Source: Streptomyces sp. NBC_00513
GTDB lineage: Bacteria; Actinomycetota; Actinomycetes; Streptomycetales; Streptomycetaceae
DNA length: 64,000 nucleotides
Assembly: GCF_041431415.1 (NCBI RefSeq)
Contig: NZ_CP107845.1
Location: 2,232,001 to 2,296,000, forward strand
Reading direction: 5' to 3'
This document shows, piece by piece, positions 1 through 13,215 of this stretch (position 1 is the stretch's first letter; the number at the start of each line of letters is the position of its first letter). The notes beneath the pieces were generated by a model. It was not told the DNA's origin and did not search any database. It saw nothing but the letters and a program-made list of their open reading frames with translations. Both the position numbers and the translations under genes were made by a program.

Positions 1-603
1 GTCCGGCAGGCACTCGACGAGGGTCACGAGGTGACGGCCGTCGTGCGCGACCCGGCGCGGCTGGACGTGCCGGCGCACGACCGCCTCCAAGTGGCCGTGG
101 TGCGGGACCTGACGGACCAGGAGGCCCTGCTCCCGTTCCTCACGGGCCGGGACGCGGTGATCTCCGCCCTCGGCTCGGCGAACAACAAGCAGGCCCGACT
201 GACCCCGATCGCGGGTCCGGCCCTGCGGTCGATCGTCTCGGCGATGGACCGGGCCGGGGTGCGACGCCTGTCGGCGGTGAGCGCCGCCCCGCTGGGCCCG
301 CCGAACCCGCGGGACGGAGTCATGACCCGGGTGGTGGTCTACCCGATCCTGCGGCGGGTGCTGCGGGACCTGTACGCGGACCTGGCGGTGATGGAGGCGG
401 CGATCAGGGCGGGAGACGTCCAGTGGACGGTGGTCCGCCCGCCGCGCCTGCTGAACCGGCCCCGCACGGGCACGTACCGCAGGGCCCTCGACGCCAACGT
501 CCCCGACGGCAAGTCCATCGCCCGCGCGGACGTCGCGGACGCCCTCCTGAGCACCCTGACCGATCCGACGACGATCGGCCACGCGATCGGCATCGCCACC
601 TGA
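1..603 (+). CDS. NAD(P)-binding (NmrA-like/atypical SDR) oxidoreductase, 5' end missing
   Basis: Partial gene: the frame is open from base 1 (the first codons read VRQALDEGHEVTAVVRDPAR), so the start and the glycine-rich GxxGxxG nucleotide loop lie left of the window. About 200 residues are visible. Features of the NAD(P)-binding atypical short-chain dehydrogenase family (NmrA/BVR-B-like): an Arg at the end of beta-2 (VVRDP), typical for NADPH; the strand-loop DAVISALGS after beta-4; GVRRLSAVSAAP; and WTVVRPPRLLNRP near the end. Substrate unknown. It converges with uvrA on the other strand, and a strong hairpin lies between them. Confidence 0.85.
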   Translation, partial: VRQALDEGHEVTAVVRDPARLDVPAHDRLQVAVVRDLTDQEALLPFLTGRDAVISALGSANNKQARLTPIAGPALRSIVSAMDRAGVRRLSAVSAAPLGPPNPRDGVMTRVVVYPILRRVLRDLYADLAVMEAAIRAGDVQWTVVRPPRLLNRPRTGTYRRALDANVPDGKSIARADVADALLSTLTDPTTIGHAIGIAT

Positions 604-668
604 TCACCCACCCTCGGCCTGCCGTCCGCCGCCCGCCCGCGACCTGCCCGATGCCCGGGCAGGACGAA

Positions 669-704
669 GGGGCGCCCGCGTACGAGGTCGTACGCGGGCG
701 CCCC
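669..704. terminator. Bidirectional hairpin terminator between the oxidoreductase gene and uvrA
   Basis: A perfect 17-bp inverted repeat with a 2-nt loop (arms 669-685 and 688-704) lies between two convergent genes. There is no U-tract, which is usual for Streptomyces terminators. It can serve both strands. Confidence 0.75.
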
Positions 705-766
705 TCCCCGACCTTGCGCGTGCGATGCCCGCAGGCGCCGGCCGGGTGCGAGACCGTCGACGGGAG

Positions 767-3769
<3,003 letters not shown>

Positions 3770-3867
3770 GCCGGTCCGCACCTTTCTTGAGAGAGCGGGG
3801 GCACGGGCCCCCGTCCCAGGGTATGGGGGGCGCCTCTGCGATGGGCTTGATGAGTGGACTTCCGAGC

Positions 3868-3886
3868 GTATAGCACGCACATTCGA
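3868..3886 (-). promoter_or_regulatory. Candidate uvrA -10 box overlapping an imperfect LexA (SOS) half-site
   Basis: Read on the minus strand, TATACG lies about 100 nt before the uvrA GTG and could be a -10 box. It overlaps TCGAATGTGCGTGCTA (3886-3871), which matches 9 of 12 fixed bases of the actinobacterial SOS box TCGAAC-N4-GTTCGA. No good -35 is visible. Weak, sequence-only evidence. Confidence 0.3.
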
Positions 3887-3943
3887 TTTACGGCACGCGC
3901 AAGACCTGTTCACCCGATCGTGTGGCGGAGGCCTTGTCCGCAC

Positions 3944-3949
3944 TAGGCT
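3944..3949 (+). promoter_or_regulatory. Candidate -10 box of a leaderless transcript
   Basis: TAGGCT stands 7 nt upstream of the ATG at 3957, and no Shine-Dalgarno-like purine run precedes the ATG. TAnnnT placed 6-7 nt before the start codon is the arrangement expected when transcription begins at the start codon itself. The -35 region is poor. Confidence 0.45.
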
Positions 3950-3956
3950 CGGAACC

Positions 3957-4655
3957 ATGACTGATCATGTGCACGACCTGCGATCCCTGCGTGAGGCCAC
4001 CGATCGGTTGCTGACCGCGGCCGCGAAACTGGACAACGCCGCCCTGGCCGAGGAGTCACTTCTCCCCGGGTGGACCCGCGGCCACGTCCTGGCCCACCTG
4101 GCACGCAACGCGGACGCCCTCGTGAACGTCGTCGAGGGACGCCCGATGTACGCGAGCGGCACCGCGCGGGACGCGGACATCGAGCGCGACGCGGGCCGAC
4201 CCCTGGTGGAACAGCTGGAGGACCTCCGGCATTCCGCGGACCGGTACGAGGCGGCGACCGAACTCCCGCAGGACTGGTCCCGGACCGTGGAGCTGCGCAA
4301 CGGCGTCACCGACTCCGCCGCCCGGATCCCCTTCCGCCGTCTCGTGGAGGTCGAGCTGCACCACGTCGACCTCGGCATCGGGTACGGGCTCGCCGACCTC
4401 CCGGACGGGTTCACCGCCCGTGAGATCGAGTTCCTGGCCGACCGCTGGTCCGGCCGTCAGGAGGTCCCGCCGGTGACCCTCGTGCTCGGGTCCGGCGGCC
4501 CCGACCGCACCTGGCACATCGCCGGCGGCGAGGGCGCCCCGGTCACCGTGTCGGGCACCGGCGCCGAACTGCTGGGCTGGCTGGCCGGGCGCGGCGACCT
4601 CGGCGCGCACCTGACCGTGGACGGCGGCTCCCTCCCCGCTCTCCCGCCGCTCTAG
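3957..4655 (+). CDS. Maleylpyruvate isomerase family, mycothiol-dependent enzyme
   Basis: 232-aa protein of the MDMPI/DinB-like four-helix superfamily. The N-terminal part carries the family signature [21 protein letters not shown] (roughly residues 40-60) with histidines in metal-binding positions; a second conserved segment, [14 protein letters not shown], supplies further His ligands; the last third resembles the small SCP2-like C-terminal domain. Characterised relatives are mycothiol-dependent maleylpyruvate isomerases or other thiol-S-transferases; the real substrate here is unknown. Divergent from uvrA and followed after 9 nt by the metallo-hydrolase gene. Start at ATG 3957 because [15 protein letters not shown] is family-like; upstream residues are low complexity. 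Confidence 0.88.
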   Translation: MTDHVHDLRSLREATDRLLTAAAKLDNAALAEESLLPGWTRGHVLAHLARNADALVNVVEGRPMYASGTARDADIERDAGRPLVEQLEDLRHSADRYEAATELPQDWSRTVELRNGVTDSAARIPFRRLVEVELHHVDLGIGYGLADLPDGFTAREIEFLADRWSGRQEVPPVTLVLGSGGPDRTWHIAGGEGAPVTVSGTGAELLGWLAGRGDLGAHLTVDGGSLPALPPL

Positions 4656-4658
4656 GAT
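4653..4658 (+). promoter_or_regulatory. Candidate -10 box of a leaderless transcript, overlapping the previous stop codon
   Basis: TAGGAT begins at the TAG stop of the isomerase gene and stands 6 nt before the ATG at 4665. No Shine-Dalgarno is present. This suggests the hydrolase gene can be transcribed on its own as a leaderless mRNA in addition to read-through. Confidence 0.45.
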
Positions 4659-4664
4659 CGACAC

Positions 4665-5321
4665 ATGACGTACAGCGGAGCGGTGAAGGTCGGCGGTCCG
4701 GCCGACGTGCATGAACTCTCGGACCTGATGATTTCCAAGGTCGCGGTGGGCCCGATGAACAACAACGCCTACGTACTGCGCTGCCGGGCGACCGACGAGC
4801 AGCTGCTGATCGACGCGGCCGCCGAGCCGGAGACGATCCTGCAGCTGATCGGCGACGGCGGAATCGCGTCCGTGGTCACCACCCACCGGCACGGTGACCA
4901 CTGGGGCGCGCTCCAGGCGGTGGTCGAGGCCACCGGCGCGCGCACGTACGCGGGCGCCTTCGACGCCGAGGGCATCCCGGTCGCCACGGACGTGCCGGTG
5001 CGGGACGGGGACACGATCCGGGTGGGTCGCGTCGAGCTGACCGCGCGGCACCTGGTCGGTCACACCCCCGGCTCGATCGCGCTGGTCTACGACGACCCGC
5101 ACGGGCACCCGCACGTGTTCACCGGCGACTGTCTCTTCCCGGGCGGCGTCGGCAACACCTCGGGTGACGCGAAGGCCTTCGCGCAGCTGATCGACGACGT
5201 CGAGCACAAGCTCTTCGAGCGGCTGCCGGACGAGGCCTGGGTCTACCCGGGGCACGGCAACGACACCACGATCGGCACCGAGCGGCCGCACCTGGCCGAA
5301 TGGCGCGAGCGCGGCTGGTAG
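4665..5321 (+). CDS. Metallo-beta-lactamase-fold hydrolase
   Basis: 218-aa protein with the zinc-binding motif HxHxDH as HRHGDH (His74, His76, Asp78, His79), then the third-ligand region GHTPGSIAL, the bridging-Asp segment FTGDCLFPGG and the final His in YPGHGNDTT. This is the glyoxalase II-like branch; such proteins hydrolyse thioesters or similar bonds in the cytosol, but the substrate cannot be told from sequence. It lies 9 nt after the mycothiol-dependent isomerase-like gene, so a shared role in thiol metabolism is possible (inference). Confidence 0.9.
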   Translation: MTYSGAVKVGGPADVHELSDLMISKVAVGPMNNNAYVLRCRATDEQLLIDAAAEPETILQLIGDGGIASVVTTHRHGDHWGALQAVVEATGARTYAGAFDAEGIPVATDVPVRDGDTIRVGRVELTARHLVGHTPGSIALVYDDPHGHPHVFTGDCLFPGGVGNTSGDAKAFAQLIDDVEHKLFERLPDEAWVYPGHGNDTTIGTERPHLAEWRERGW

Positions 5322-5502
5322 CGATCACCACCGGCCGGCCGGCGTCGGATGCCGGCCGGCCTCCGGCGGCGGTTCGCCGACCGCCGGCGGCCGGTCGGCG
5401 GCCGGTCGGAGCCCCGTCAACACCGGGAAGGGGTGAACTCCTTCCGGTCGATGACGGCCGCACGCACGTCCCGAGGGTGTGGGGTGGGGTAGTTCCCGCA
5501 CC

Positions 5503-6867
5503 ATGCGACAAGACCCCTCCCCCGCCCCCTCCTCGGAACCTCCCTCGATGCTGCGGCTCGCCTCGGCCTCCCTCGCCGGCACCGCCATCGAGTTCTACGA
5601 CTTTTTCGTGTACGGCACGGCCGCCGCCCTGGTGCTCGGCCCGCTGTTCTTCCCGTCCCTCTCGCCGCTCGCCGGAACCCTCGCCGCCTTCGGCACCTTC
5701 GGCATCGGCTTCCTGGCCCGCCCCCTCGGTTCGGCCGTCTTCGGCCACATCGGCGACCGGTACGGCCGCCGTCCCGTCCTGCTGGGTTCCCTGCTGCTGA
5801 CCGGCCTCGCCACGGTGCTGGTCGGCTGTGTGCCGTCGTACGCGTCCATCGGCATCGCCGCTCCGCTCCTGCTGCTCCTGCTGCGCTTCCTCCAGGGGCT
5901 CGGGCTCGGCGGCGAGTGGGGCGGCGCCGTGCTGCTGACGGCCGAGCACGCCCCCGAGCACCGGCGCGGGCTGTGGGCGAGCTTCCCGCAGGCCGGCCCG
6001 GCCGTGGGCTTCCTGCTGGCGAACGGCCTGATGCTGACCCTGTCCGCGACCCTGACCGACGCGCAGTTCACCTCCTGGGGCTGGCGGGTCCCGTTCTGGG
6101 CCGCCGCGGTGCCGGCGCTGGCCGGGCTGTGGCTGCGGCACTCGGTCGAGGAGACCCCGCAGTTCCGCGCGCTCGCCGAGACCGGCCGCCGGGCGCGCAG
6201 CCCGCTCGGCGAGGTGGTGCGGGATCACTGGCGGCTGCTGCTGCTGACCGGCGGGGCGCTGGCGATCGGTTACGCCGTCTTCTACGCGGTCACCACCTGG
6301 TCCCTGGCGTACGCCACCGAGCACCTGCGGGTGGACCGCACGGTCATGCTGGCCTGTGTGATGGCGGCGGTCGCCCTGAAGGGCCTGGCGACCCCGCTGG
6401 TGGCGCTGTGCGGTGACCGGTGGGGGCGCCGCCCGCTGTGCCTGGCCGGTTGTGCGCTCTGCGCGGTGTGGATGTTCCCCTTCGTCGCGCTGCTGCGCAC
6501 GGCGGATCCGCTGCTCATGACCCTGGGCTGTGTGGTGGCGCTGCTGGGCATGGTGACGATGTTCGCCGTGGTGGGCGCGTACCTGCCCGAGCTGTACGCC
6601 CCGCGGATCCGCTGCACGGGGGCGGCCGTCGGGTACAACCTGGGCGGGGTGCTGGGTGGGGCGCTGACCCCGATCGTGGCGACCGCGCTGGCGGACGGTT
6701 CGGGCCCGCCCTGGGGGGTCGCCGTGTACCTGACCGTGATCGCCCTGGTCAGCCTGGGCTGCTTCGCGCTGCTGCCGGAGACGAACCCGACGGTGCTCGC
6801 CGAGCGGGGCTCGAAGGCGGCCGGGGGCACGCGAACGGGGGCGGCCGAAGCGGCCGCCCCCGTGTGA
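5503..6867 (+). CDS. MFS transporter, metabolite:proton symporter (MHS) type
   Basis: 454-aa membrane protein with about 12 hydrophobic segments. It has the MHS-family opening AGTAIEFYDFFVYGTAAALV and the MFS loop 2-3 motif GHIGDRYGRRPVLL, plus a second copy of this kind, CGDRWGRRPLCL, after helix 8. Relatives such as ProP, KgtP and ShiA import organic acids, osmolytes or shikimate with protons. Start ATG 5503; there is no clear Shine-Dalgarno. The upstream gap (5322-5502) is rich in overlapping GGCCGGC palindromes; I see no gene there. The 3' end of the coding region forms a terminator-like hairpin facing terC. Confidence 0.9.
   Translation: MRQDPSPAPSSEPPSMLRLASASLAGTAIEFYDFFVYGTAAALVLGPLFFPSLSPLAGTLAAFGTFGIGFLARPLGSAVFGHIGDRYGRRPVLLGSLLLTGLATVLVGCVPSYASIGIAAPLLLLLLRFLQGLGLGGEWGGAVLLTAEHAPEHRRGLWASFPQAGPAVGFLLANGLMLTLSATLTDAQFTSWGWRVPFWAAAVPALAGLWLRHSVEETPQFRALAETGRRARSPLGEVVRDHWRLLLLTGGALAIGYAVFYAVTTWSLAYATEHLRVDRTVMLACVMAAVALKGLATPLVALCGDRWGRRPLCLAGCALCAVWMFPFVALLRTADPLLMTLGCVVALLGMVTMFAVVGAYLPELYAPRIRCTGAAVGYNLGGVLGGALTPIVATALADGSGPPWGVAVYLTVIALVSLGCFALLPETNPTVLAERGSKAAGGTRTGAAEAAAPV
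6835..6863. terminator. Hairpin terminator embedded in the 3' end of the MFS gene
   Basis: 13-bp perfect inverted repeat (arms 6835-6847 and 6851-6863, 3-nt loop) covering the last codons of the transporter gene, just before convergent terC. It codes for the Ala-rich tail AAEAAAPV. Likely stops transcription from both sides. Confidence 0.65.
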
Positions 6868-6895
6868 GTCGACGGACTCCCGACCCCGACAGGAC

Positions 6896-7882
6896 CTAGG
6901 CGTCGATGGACTTGGAGTCGGCGGTGGCGGCCTCGGCCGCCGCCTGCTTCTTCGAGGCGATCAGGCTGGTGATGGTGGTGATCACCAGCACGCCGCAGAT
7001 GACGCCCAGGGAGACCGGGATGGAGATCTGCGGGACGTGCAGTCCGGACTCGTGCAGGGCGTGCAGCACCAGCTTGATGCCGATGAAGCCGAGGATCACG
7101 GACAGGCCGTAGCTGAGGTGGACCAGCTTCTTGAGCAGGCCGCCGATGAGGAAGTACAGCTGGCGCAGACCCATCAGGGCGAAGGCGTTGGCGGTGAAGA
7201 CGATGTACGGGTCCTGGGTGAGGCCGAAGATCGCGGGGATCGAGTCCAGGGCGAACAGCACGTCGGTGGTGCCGATGGCGAGCATGACGACCATCAGCGG
7301 GGTCATGATGCGCTTGCCGTTGTTCCGGATGAAGAGCTTCGTGCCGTGGTAGCGGTCGGCGACGCCGAACTTCTTCTCGATGGTCTTCAGGAGGCGGTTC
7401 TCCTCGAACTCCTCTTCCTCGTCGTTCCCGCGCGCCTCCTGGATGAGCTTCCAGGCGGTGTAGATCAGGAACGCGCCGAAGATGTAGAAGACCCACGAGA
7501 AGTTGGTGATGATCGCGGCGCCGGCGGCGATGAAGATCGCGCGGAGCACCAGGGCGATCAGTACGCCGATCAGCAGGACGCGCTGCTGGAGCTGGGAGGG
7601 CACCGCGAACTTCGCCATGATCAGGACGAAGACGAAGAGGTTGTCGACGCTCAGCGACTTCTCGGTGATGAAGCCGGCGAAGAACTCCTGGGACGCCTGG
7701 CCGTTGCCGAAGAACAGCAGGCCGAGGCCGAAGAGGCCGGCGAGGGCGATCCAGACGACCGTCCAGATGCCCGCTTCCTTCATGGATACGTCATGGGGCT
7801 TGCGGCCGATGAAGAAATCGGCGCCGATCAGGATGCTCAGACCAAGAATGGTCAGCAGCCAGATGTTGAATGAAACGTCCAC
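6896..7882 (-). CDS. TerC family integral membrane protein (Alx-like, probable metal exporter)
   Basis: 328 aa with about 9 hydrophobic helices. Family hallmarks are visible: FFAGFITEKSLSVDNLFVFV with the acidic EKSLSVDN motif, the central TTDVLFALDSIPA, and FTANAFALMGLRQLYF. A charged cytosolic loop, NDEEEEFEEN, sits between the two halves. TerC/Alx proteins of E. coli and Bacillus are implicated in manganese export. Start is GTG 7882 with GGAGG 10 nt upstream. The leader looks like a yybP-ykoY manganese riboswitch, which supports a Mn role. Two TerD genes lie upstream on the same strand. Confidence 0.95.
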   Translation of the reverse strand: MDVSFNIWLLTILGLSILIGADFFIGRKPHDVSMKEAGIWTVVWIALAGLFGLGLLFFGNGQASQEFFAGFITEKSLSVDNLFVFVLIMAKFAVPSQLQQRVLLIGVLIALVLRAIFIAAGAAIITNFSWVFYIFGAFLIYTAWKLIQEARGNDEEEEFEENRLLKTIEKKFGVADRYHGTKLFIRNNGKRIMTPLMVVMLAIGTTDVLFALDSIPAIFGLTQDPYIVFTANAFALMGLRQLYFLIGGLLKKLVHLSYGLSVILGFIGIKLVLHALHESGLHVPQISIPVSLGVICGVLVITTITSLIASKKQAAAEAATADSKSIDA

Positions 7883-7931
7883 TGTCTACACGCCTCCGGC
7901 GGGATGGCTCAGCACTTCGTCAGCGTCATCG

Positions 7932-8050
7932 CTGCCGGAGGTCTCTTCCACCCGGATGGCCTGGAGGCCTCGGGCCGGCGCCCCGGGACCGATCGCGGTC
8001 CGTATTGACGGGTACGCCGTAGCAGGTAGCAGGAATACTCCCCTCCGCGT
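7932..8050 (-). ncRNA. Probable yybP-ykoY manganese riboswitch in the terC leader
   Basis: On the minus strand, 50-170 nt before the terC GTG, two conserved blocks of this riboswitch class appear in order: GGGGAGTA (8043-8036) and, after a variable two-hairpin middle containing CCGTCAATACGG, the block GGAAGAGACCTCCGGC (ending at 7934). The short P1 helix can form between CGGAG (8047-8043) and CTCCG of the second block. The 3' block (complement of 7934-7941) is also perfectly complementary over 8 nt to GCCGGAGG at the terC ribosome site (7900-7893), so RBS sequestration and P1 exclude each other: a translational ON-switch. Class assignment comes from memory of the consensus, not from a covariance search. 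Confidence 0.75.
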
Positions 8051-8107
8051 GCCCCACAGTACCCGCCGAACCGGGGAAAGGTAAAGGAAGTCCCAAGAAA
8101 GGGTCAG

Positions 8108-8153
8108 TGACAGGTCACACACGCGTCATGAAACGGTCCGTGACCTGCCTGCC
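8108..8153 (-). terminator. Possible weak hairpin after the TerD/FtsK-like gene
   Basis: CAGGTCAC and GTGACCTG form an 8-bp inverted repeat around a ~30-nt loop just downstream of the stop at 8158, before the terC leader. The long loop makes it a weak terminator candidate. Confidence 0.3.
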
Positions 8154-8157
8154 CGAC

Positions 8158-10125
8158 TCACGGACGGGTGCTGCGCCGGACCTCCGAAATGCGGTTCAGT
8201 GCCTGGTCGAGGACCTGGCTGCCCTGCGGGGGCAGGTCCGGGGTGAAGGTCCAGGCGTGATGGACCCACGGGTCGGCCAGGTGGTTGTCGGGGACCGGCG
8301 ACAGTCGCATCAGCGAGCGCCACAGGGGGTCGAGCAGCGGCCCGTAGGCGGAGGCCTCGTCACGGTCGGCGACCATCAGCAGGTGCACGCCGACCGCCGG
8401 TCCCTCGTCGGCGAGGTAGCGCAACTGGGTGACGGACCGGTCGTCGAAGCCGTGCGGGAAGTCGTGGACGATCAGGAGCTGCTCGGCCGTGTCCACGTCC
8501 GGCGGCAGGTCCTCGGGGGCGCCGGCCCGCAGCGCCATCTGTACGAGGTCCACCCGCCGGGTCAGTCGCGCGAGGGTCTGGGTGACCCCGGTGGCACCGG
8601 AGGCGGGCGGGGCGGCCAGCACCCCCGCGCGGACGAGCGGGGCCAGCGAGGCGGCGCCCGCCCCGGCGGCGTCGATGACGTGTACGGAGTACTTGTCGCC
8701 GGGATGGACGGCGAGCAGCCGGACGGCGTGCGCGACGGCCATGTCCATGGCGGCCCGGCGCAGCCGGTCGGTGTCCATGGCCATGGCGGACTCGGAGCCG
8801 GTGCGGCCGTTGTCGATCCACAGGCCGCGCTCCAGCGGCACCCGCATGAGCATCGGGATGCGCAGTTCGGGGCGCTCGGGCAGCGACAGGTCGCCCAGGC
8901 GCAGCGCGAGCGGGTTCTCCTGGGGGGTGCCGGGGGCGTGCCAGACGGGGTTGTCCCAGCGGGCGTACGCGGCCGGCAGCGCGGGTTCGACCACTTCGGA
9001 CTCGGCGACCAGCTGGGCCAGGTCCCGGTCGAGCACGGCGCGGGCCTGGGCCACGAGCTCCTCGCGTCGCGCCCGGGCGGTGGCGCGGGCGCCGTCGCCG
9101 GAGCCGCCGAGGCGGTGGCGGGGGTCGGAGAGCGCCTCGTCGAGCTCCCGGTCCATGCGGGAGTCGGCGAACTCGACGGCGCTGCGGTAGGCGGCGACCG
9201 TGCGGGCCATGTCCTCGAACATGCCCCAGACCTGGTTGTAGAGCCGCTCGTCCATGGACCAGCCACTGGCGTCGCCGGCAACGGGGCGCGGCGGTCGGCC
9301 CGGCTCGTCCGGTTCGGCGGCCCGCGGCGCCGGTTCGGGCGCCTCGGTGCTGGTCCGGCGGCGGCGCGGGTGGGCGTAGCTGATGGTCGGCGGGCCGCCC
9401 GCGGTGTCGCCGGCCGAACCGGCGCCGGTCGCGAGGGGCACGTCGGAGACCGGGATCGGGTCCGGCGGCTCGGGGGCCTGCGGGGTCGTGGTCGGGGGCG
9501 GCGCGTCCAGCGGGGCCCGCAGGCCGCGGGGGACGGTGGGGGCGGGCCCGGCCGGCATGACCGCGAGGGTGATGTCGCCCGAGGCCACGAGCCCCGTGGC
9601 GGTGGCGGCCAGCTCGGCGGCGGCCGGTGCGGGCAGTCCGGCGTCGACCAGGAGGGCGCTCAGCCCACCGGCGTACCCCTGGCCCACGGCCCGGACCTTC
9701 CAGGCGCCCTGGCGCCGGTACAGCTCCAGGGCCACCACGGCGGTCTCGGACTCCAGGCCGGTCAGGGTGTACCCGGCGAGTTCGGCGCCCTGCGGTTCGG
9801 CGACGGCGACGTACGAGGCCGGCACCGCGCCGAAGCGCGCCGGGCCGCCGGGCGGCAGCACGAGCAGCACCCGGAGCCGGTGGACGGCTTCGCCGACGGC
9901 GTCGAGGTCGACGGTGAAGCGGTGCCCGCCGGCGACCGTGTCCGGCACCTCCAGGCCCGGCAGTGCCCGGGCGCCGGGGTGGGCCAGCGACGCGGGTCCG
10001 GCCAACCGGCCCTCGTCGTCACCGGTCGAGACCAGGGCCAGTACCGGCGTGCCCGCCGAGACCCTGATCTCCACCCTGCTCTCGGACAGGGGGTGGTTCT
10101 GCCCCCGGACCAGTTCGGCCGTCAT
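8158..10125 (-). CDS. TerD-domain protein fused to an FtsK/SpoIIIE-like domain lacking Walker A
   Basis: 655 aa. Residues 1-190 are a TerD-type beta-sandwich (ALVSTGDDEG; ETAVVALELYRRQGAWKVRAVGQ). A Pro/Ala-rich linker (about 200-285) follows. The rest resembles an FtsK/TraB-type ATPase core: IPMLMRVPLERGLWIDNG, a Walker B-like strand LLIVHDFPHGFDD, and LRYLADEGPAVGVHLLMVADR, which mirrors the part of FtsK after Walker B. No GxxGxGK(S/T) loop is present, so ATP hydrolysis is unlikely. Role unknown; TerD proteins act in stress or tellurite-linked Ca-binding systems. Start ATG 10125 behind GGGGGAGGG. Upstream terD (49-nt gap) probably shares the transcript. Confidence 0.85.
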   Translation of the reverse strand: MTAELVRGQNHPLSESRVEIRVSAGTPVLALVSTGDDEGRLAGPASLAHPGARALPGLEVPDTVAGGHRFTVDLDAVGEAVHRLRVLLVLPPGGPARFGAVPASYVAVAEPQGAELAGYTLTGLESETAVVALELYRRQGAWKVRAVGQGYAGGLSALLVDAGLPAPAAAELAATATGLVASGDITLAVMPAGPAPTVPRGLRAPLDAPPPTTTPQAPEPPDPIPVSDVPLATGAGSAGDTAGGPPTISYAHPRRRRTSTEAPEPAPRAAEPDEPGRPPRPVAGDASGWSMDERLYNQVWGMFEDMARTVAAYRSAVEFADSRMDRELDEALSDPRHRLGGSGDGARATARARREELVAQARAVLDRDLAQLVAESEVVEPALPAAYARWDNPVWHAPGTPQENPLALRLGDLSLPERPELRIPMLMRVPLERGLWIDNGRTGSESAMAMDTDRLRRAAMDMAVAHAVRLLAVHPGDKYSVHVIDAAGAGAASLAPLVRAGVLAAPPASGATGVTQTLARLTRRVDLVQMALRAGAPEDLPPDVDTAEQLLIVHDFPHGFDDRSVTQLRYLADEGPAVGVHLLMVADRDEASAYGPLLDPLWRSLMRLSPVPDNHLADPWVHHAWTFTPDLPPQGSQVLDQALNRISEVRRSTRP

Positions 10126-10175
10126 CGTGCAGCCCTCCCCCGTGCCTTCTTCTCTTTGCTCTTGTCCGGTGCTGC

Positions 10176-10754
10176 TTACAGGTGCGGCAGGATCGACGGC
10201 ATCAGGTCCTGGAAGGTCCGGCCGTTGGCCGGGTTTCCGAGGGCCGTCATCTGCCAGCCGGCGCCCACGCGGGACACCTTCGCCATGATCTGCGCGGTGT
10301 ACGCGCCGCCGCCGTCGAGGGTGTAGCGGGCCAGTTCCTGGCCGTTGGTCTCGTCGACGATGCGGCAGAAGGCGTTCTGCACCTCCTGGAACGTCTGCCC
10401 GGTGAAGGAGTTCACCGTGAAGACGATCTGGTCGATGTGCACCGGCACGCGCTGGAGGTCGACGAGGATCGCCTCGTCGTCCCCGCCCTGGCCGACGCCG
10501 CCGACGAGGTTGTCACCGGTGTGGCGGACCGAGCCGTCGTCGCTCTGCAGGTGCCGGAAGAACACGACGTCCACCGGCTGCTTGTCGGCGAACAGCACCG
10601 CCGACGCGTCGAGGTCGATCTCCCGGGTCCGCGACCCGAACAGCCCCCGACGCTTCGCCGCCTGCCAGCCGAGCCCCATCCGGACCGCGGTCAGCGTGCC
10701 TCCGTCCGCCTTCTGCAGACTGATGGCCTGACCCTTGGTCATGTTGACCGTCAC
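10176..10754 (-). CDS. terD: TerD family calcium-binding stress protein
   Basis: 192 aa, the usual length of a single TerD domain. Visible hallmarks: an N-terminal VNMTKGQAISLQKADG, the core DASAVLFADKQPVDVVFFRHL, and two acidic calcium-binding stretches (HTGDN and QGGDDEAILVDL). Streptomyces carry many TerD paralogues, known for Ca binding and links to development and oxidative or tellurite stress. The start is GTG 10754, with GAGAGGGG 7 nt upstream; an alternative upstream in-frame ATG at 10772 lies inside the ribosome site. Probably co-transcribed with the TerD/FtsK-like gene. Confidence 0.93.
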   Translation of the reverse strand: MTVNMTKGQAISLQKADGGTLTAVRMGLGWQAAKRRGLFGSRTREIDLDASAVLFADKQPVDVVFFRHLQSDDGSVRHTGDNLVGGVGQGGDDEAILVDLQRVPVHIDQIVFTVNSFTGQTFQEVQNAFCRIVDETNGQELARYTLDGGGAYTAQIMAKVSRVGAGWQMTALGNPANGRTFQDLMPSILPHL

Positions 10755-10844
10755 GTGATGTCCCCTCTCCATGGCCCGCCCCGTTGTCGGCGGGTCGCAG
10801 CGTGTACCTGCGGCTGGTGCCCAACCCTACTGACAGCCCCCACG

Positions 10845-12992
<2,148 letters not shown>

Positions 12993-13215
12993 GCCTCAAC
13001 CGTACGACCCCCCACTGACACGCACGTCCGCCACGGGCTTCCGGGGGTCCGGCGGGTCTGCTCCATTCTGGTCCGTTTGTCGTAGTTCGGTGGCGGCCCC
13101 GTGATCTTCAACCCCATGATGATCGCGAAACTCCGTGAAGTGCATCGCCGCAACGTCTGCCGCTCCGCGCCCGTTTGAGGCAGGGAGCAGGGCTCACGAC
13201 CCGAGGAGAACGCAC

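Noticed and set aside
5322..5410. Dense GGCCGGC/CCGGCGG palindromes before the MFS gene
   Set aside because: Short overlapping GC palindromes occur by chance at this composition; no extended dyad with a defined centre.
6896..10754. A complete tellurite-resistance (ter) operon
   Set aside because: Only TerC and TerD members are present; TerA, TerB, TerF and TerW are not visible, and terC has its own metal-sensing leader.
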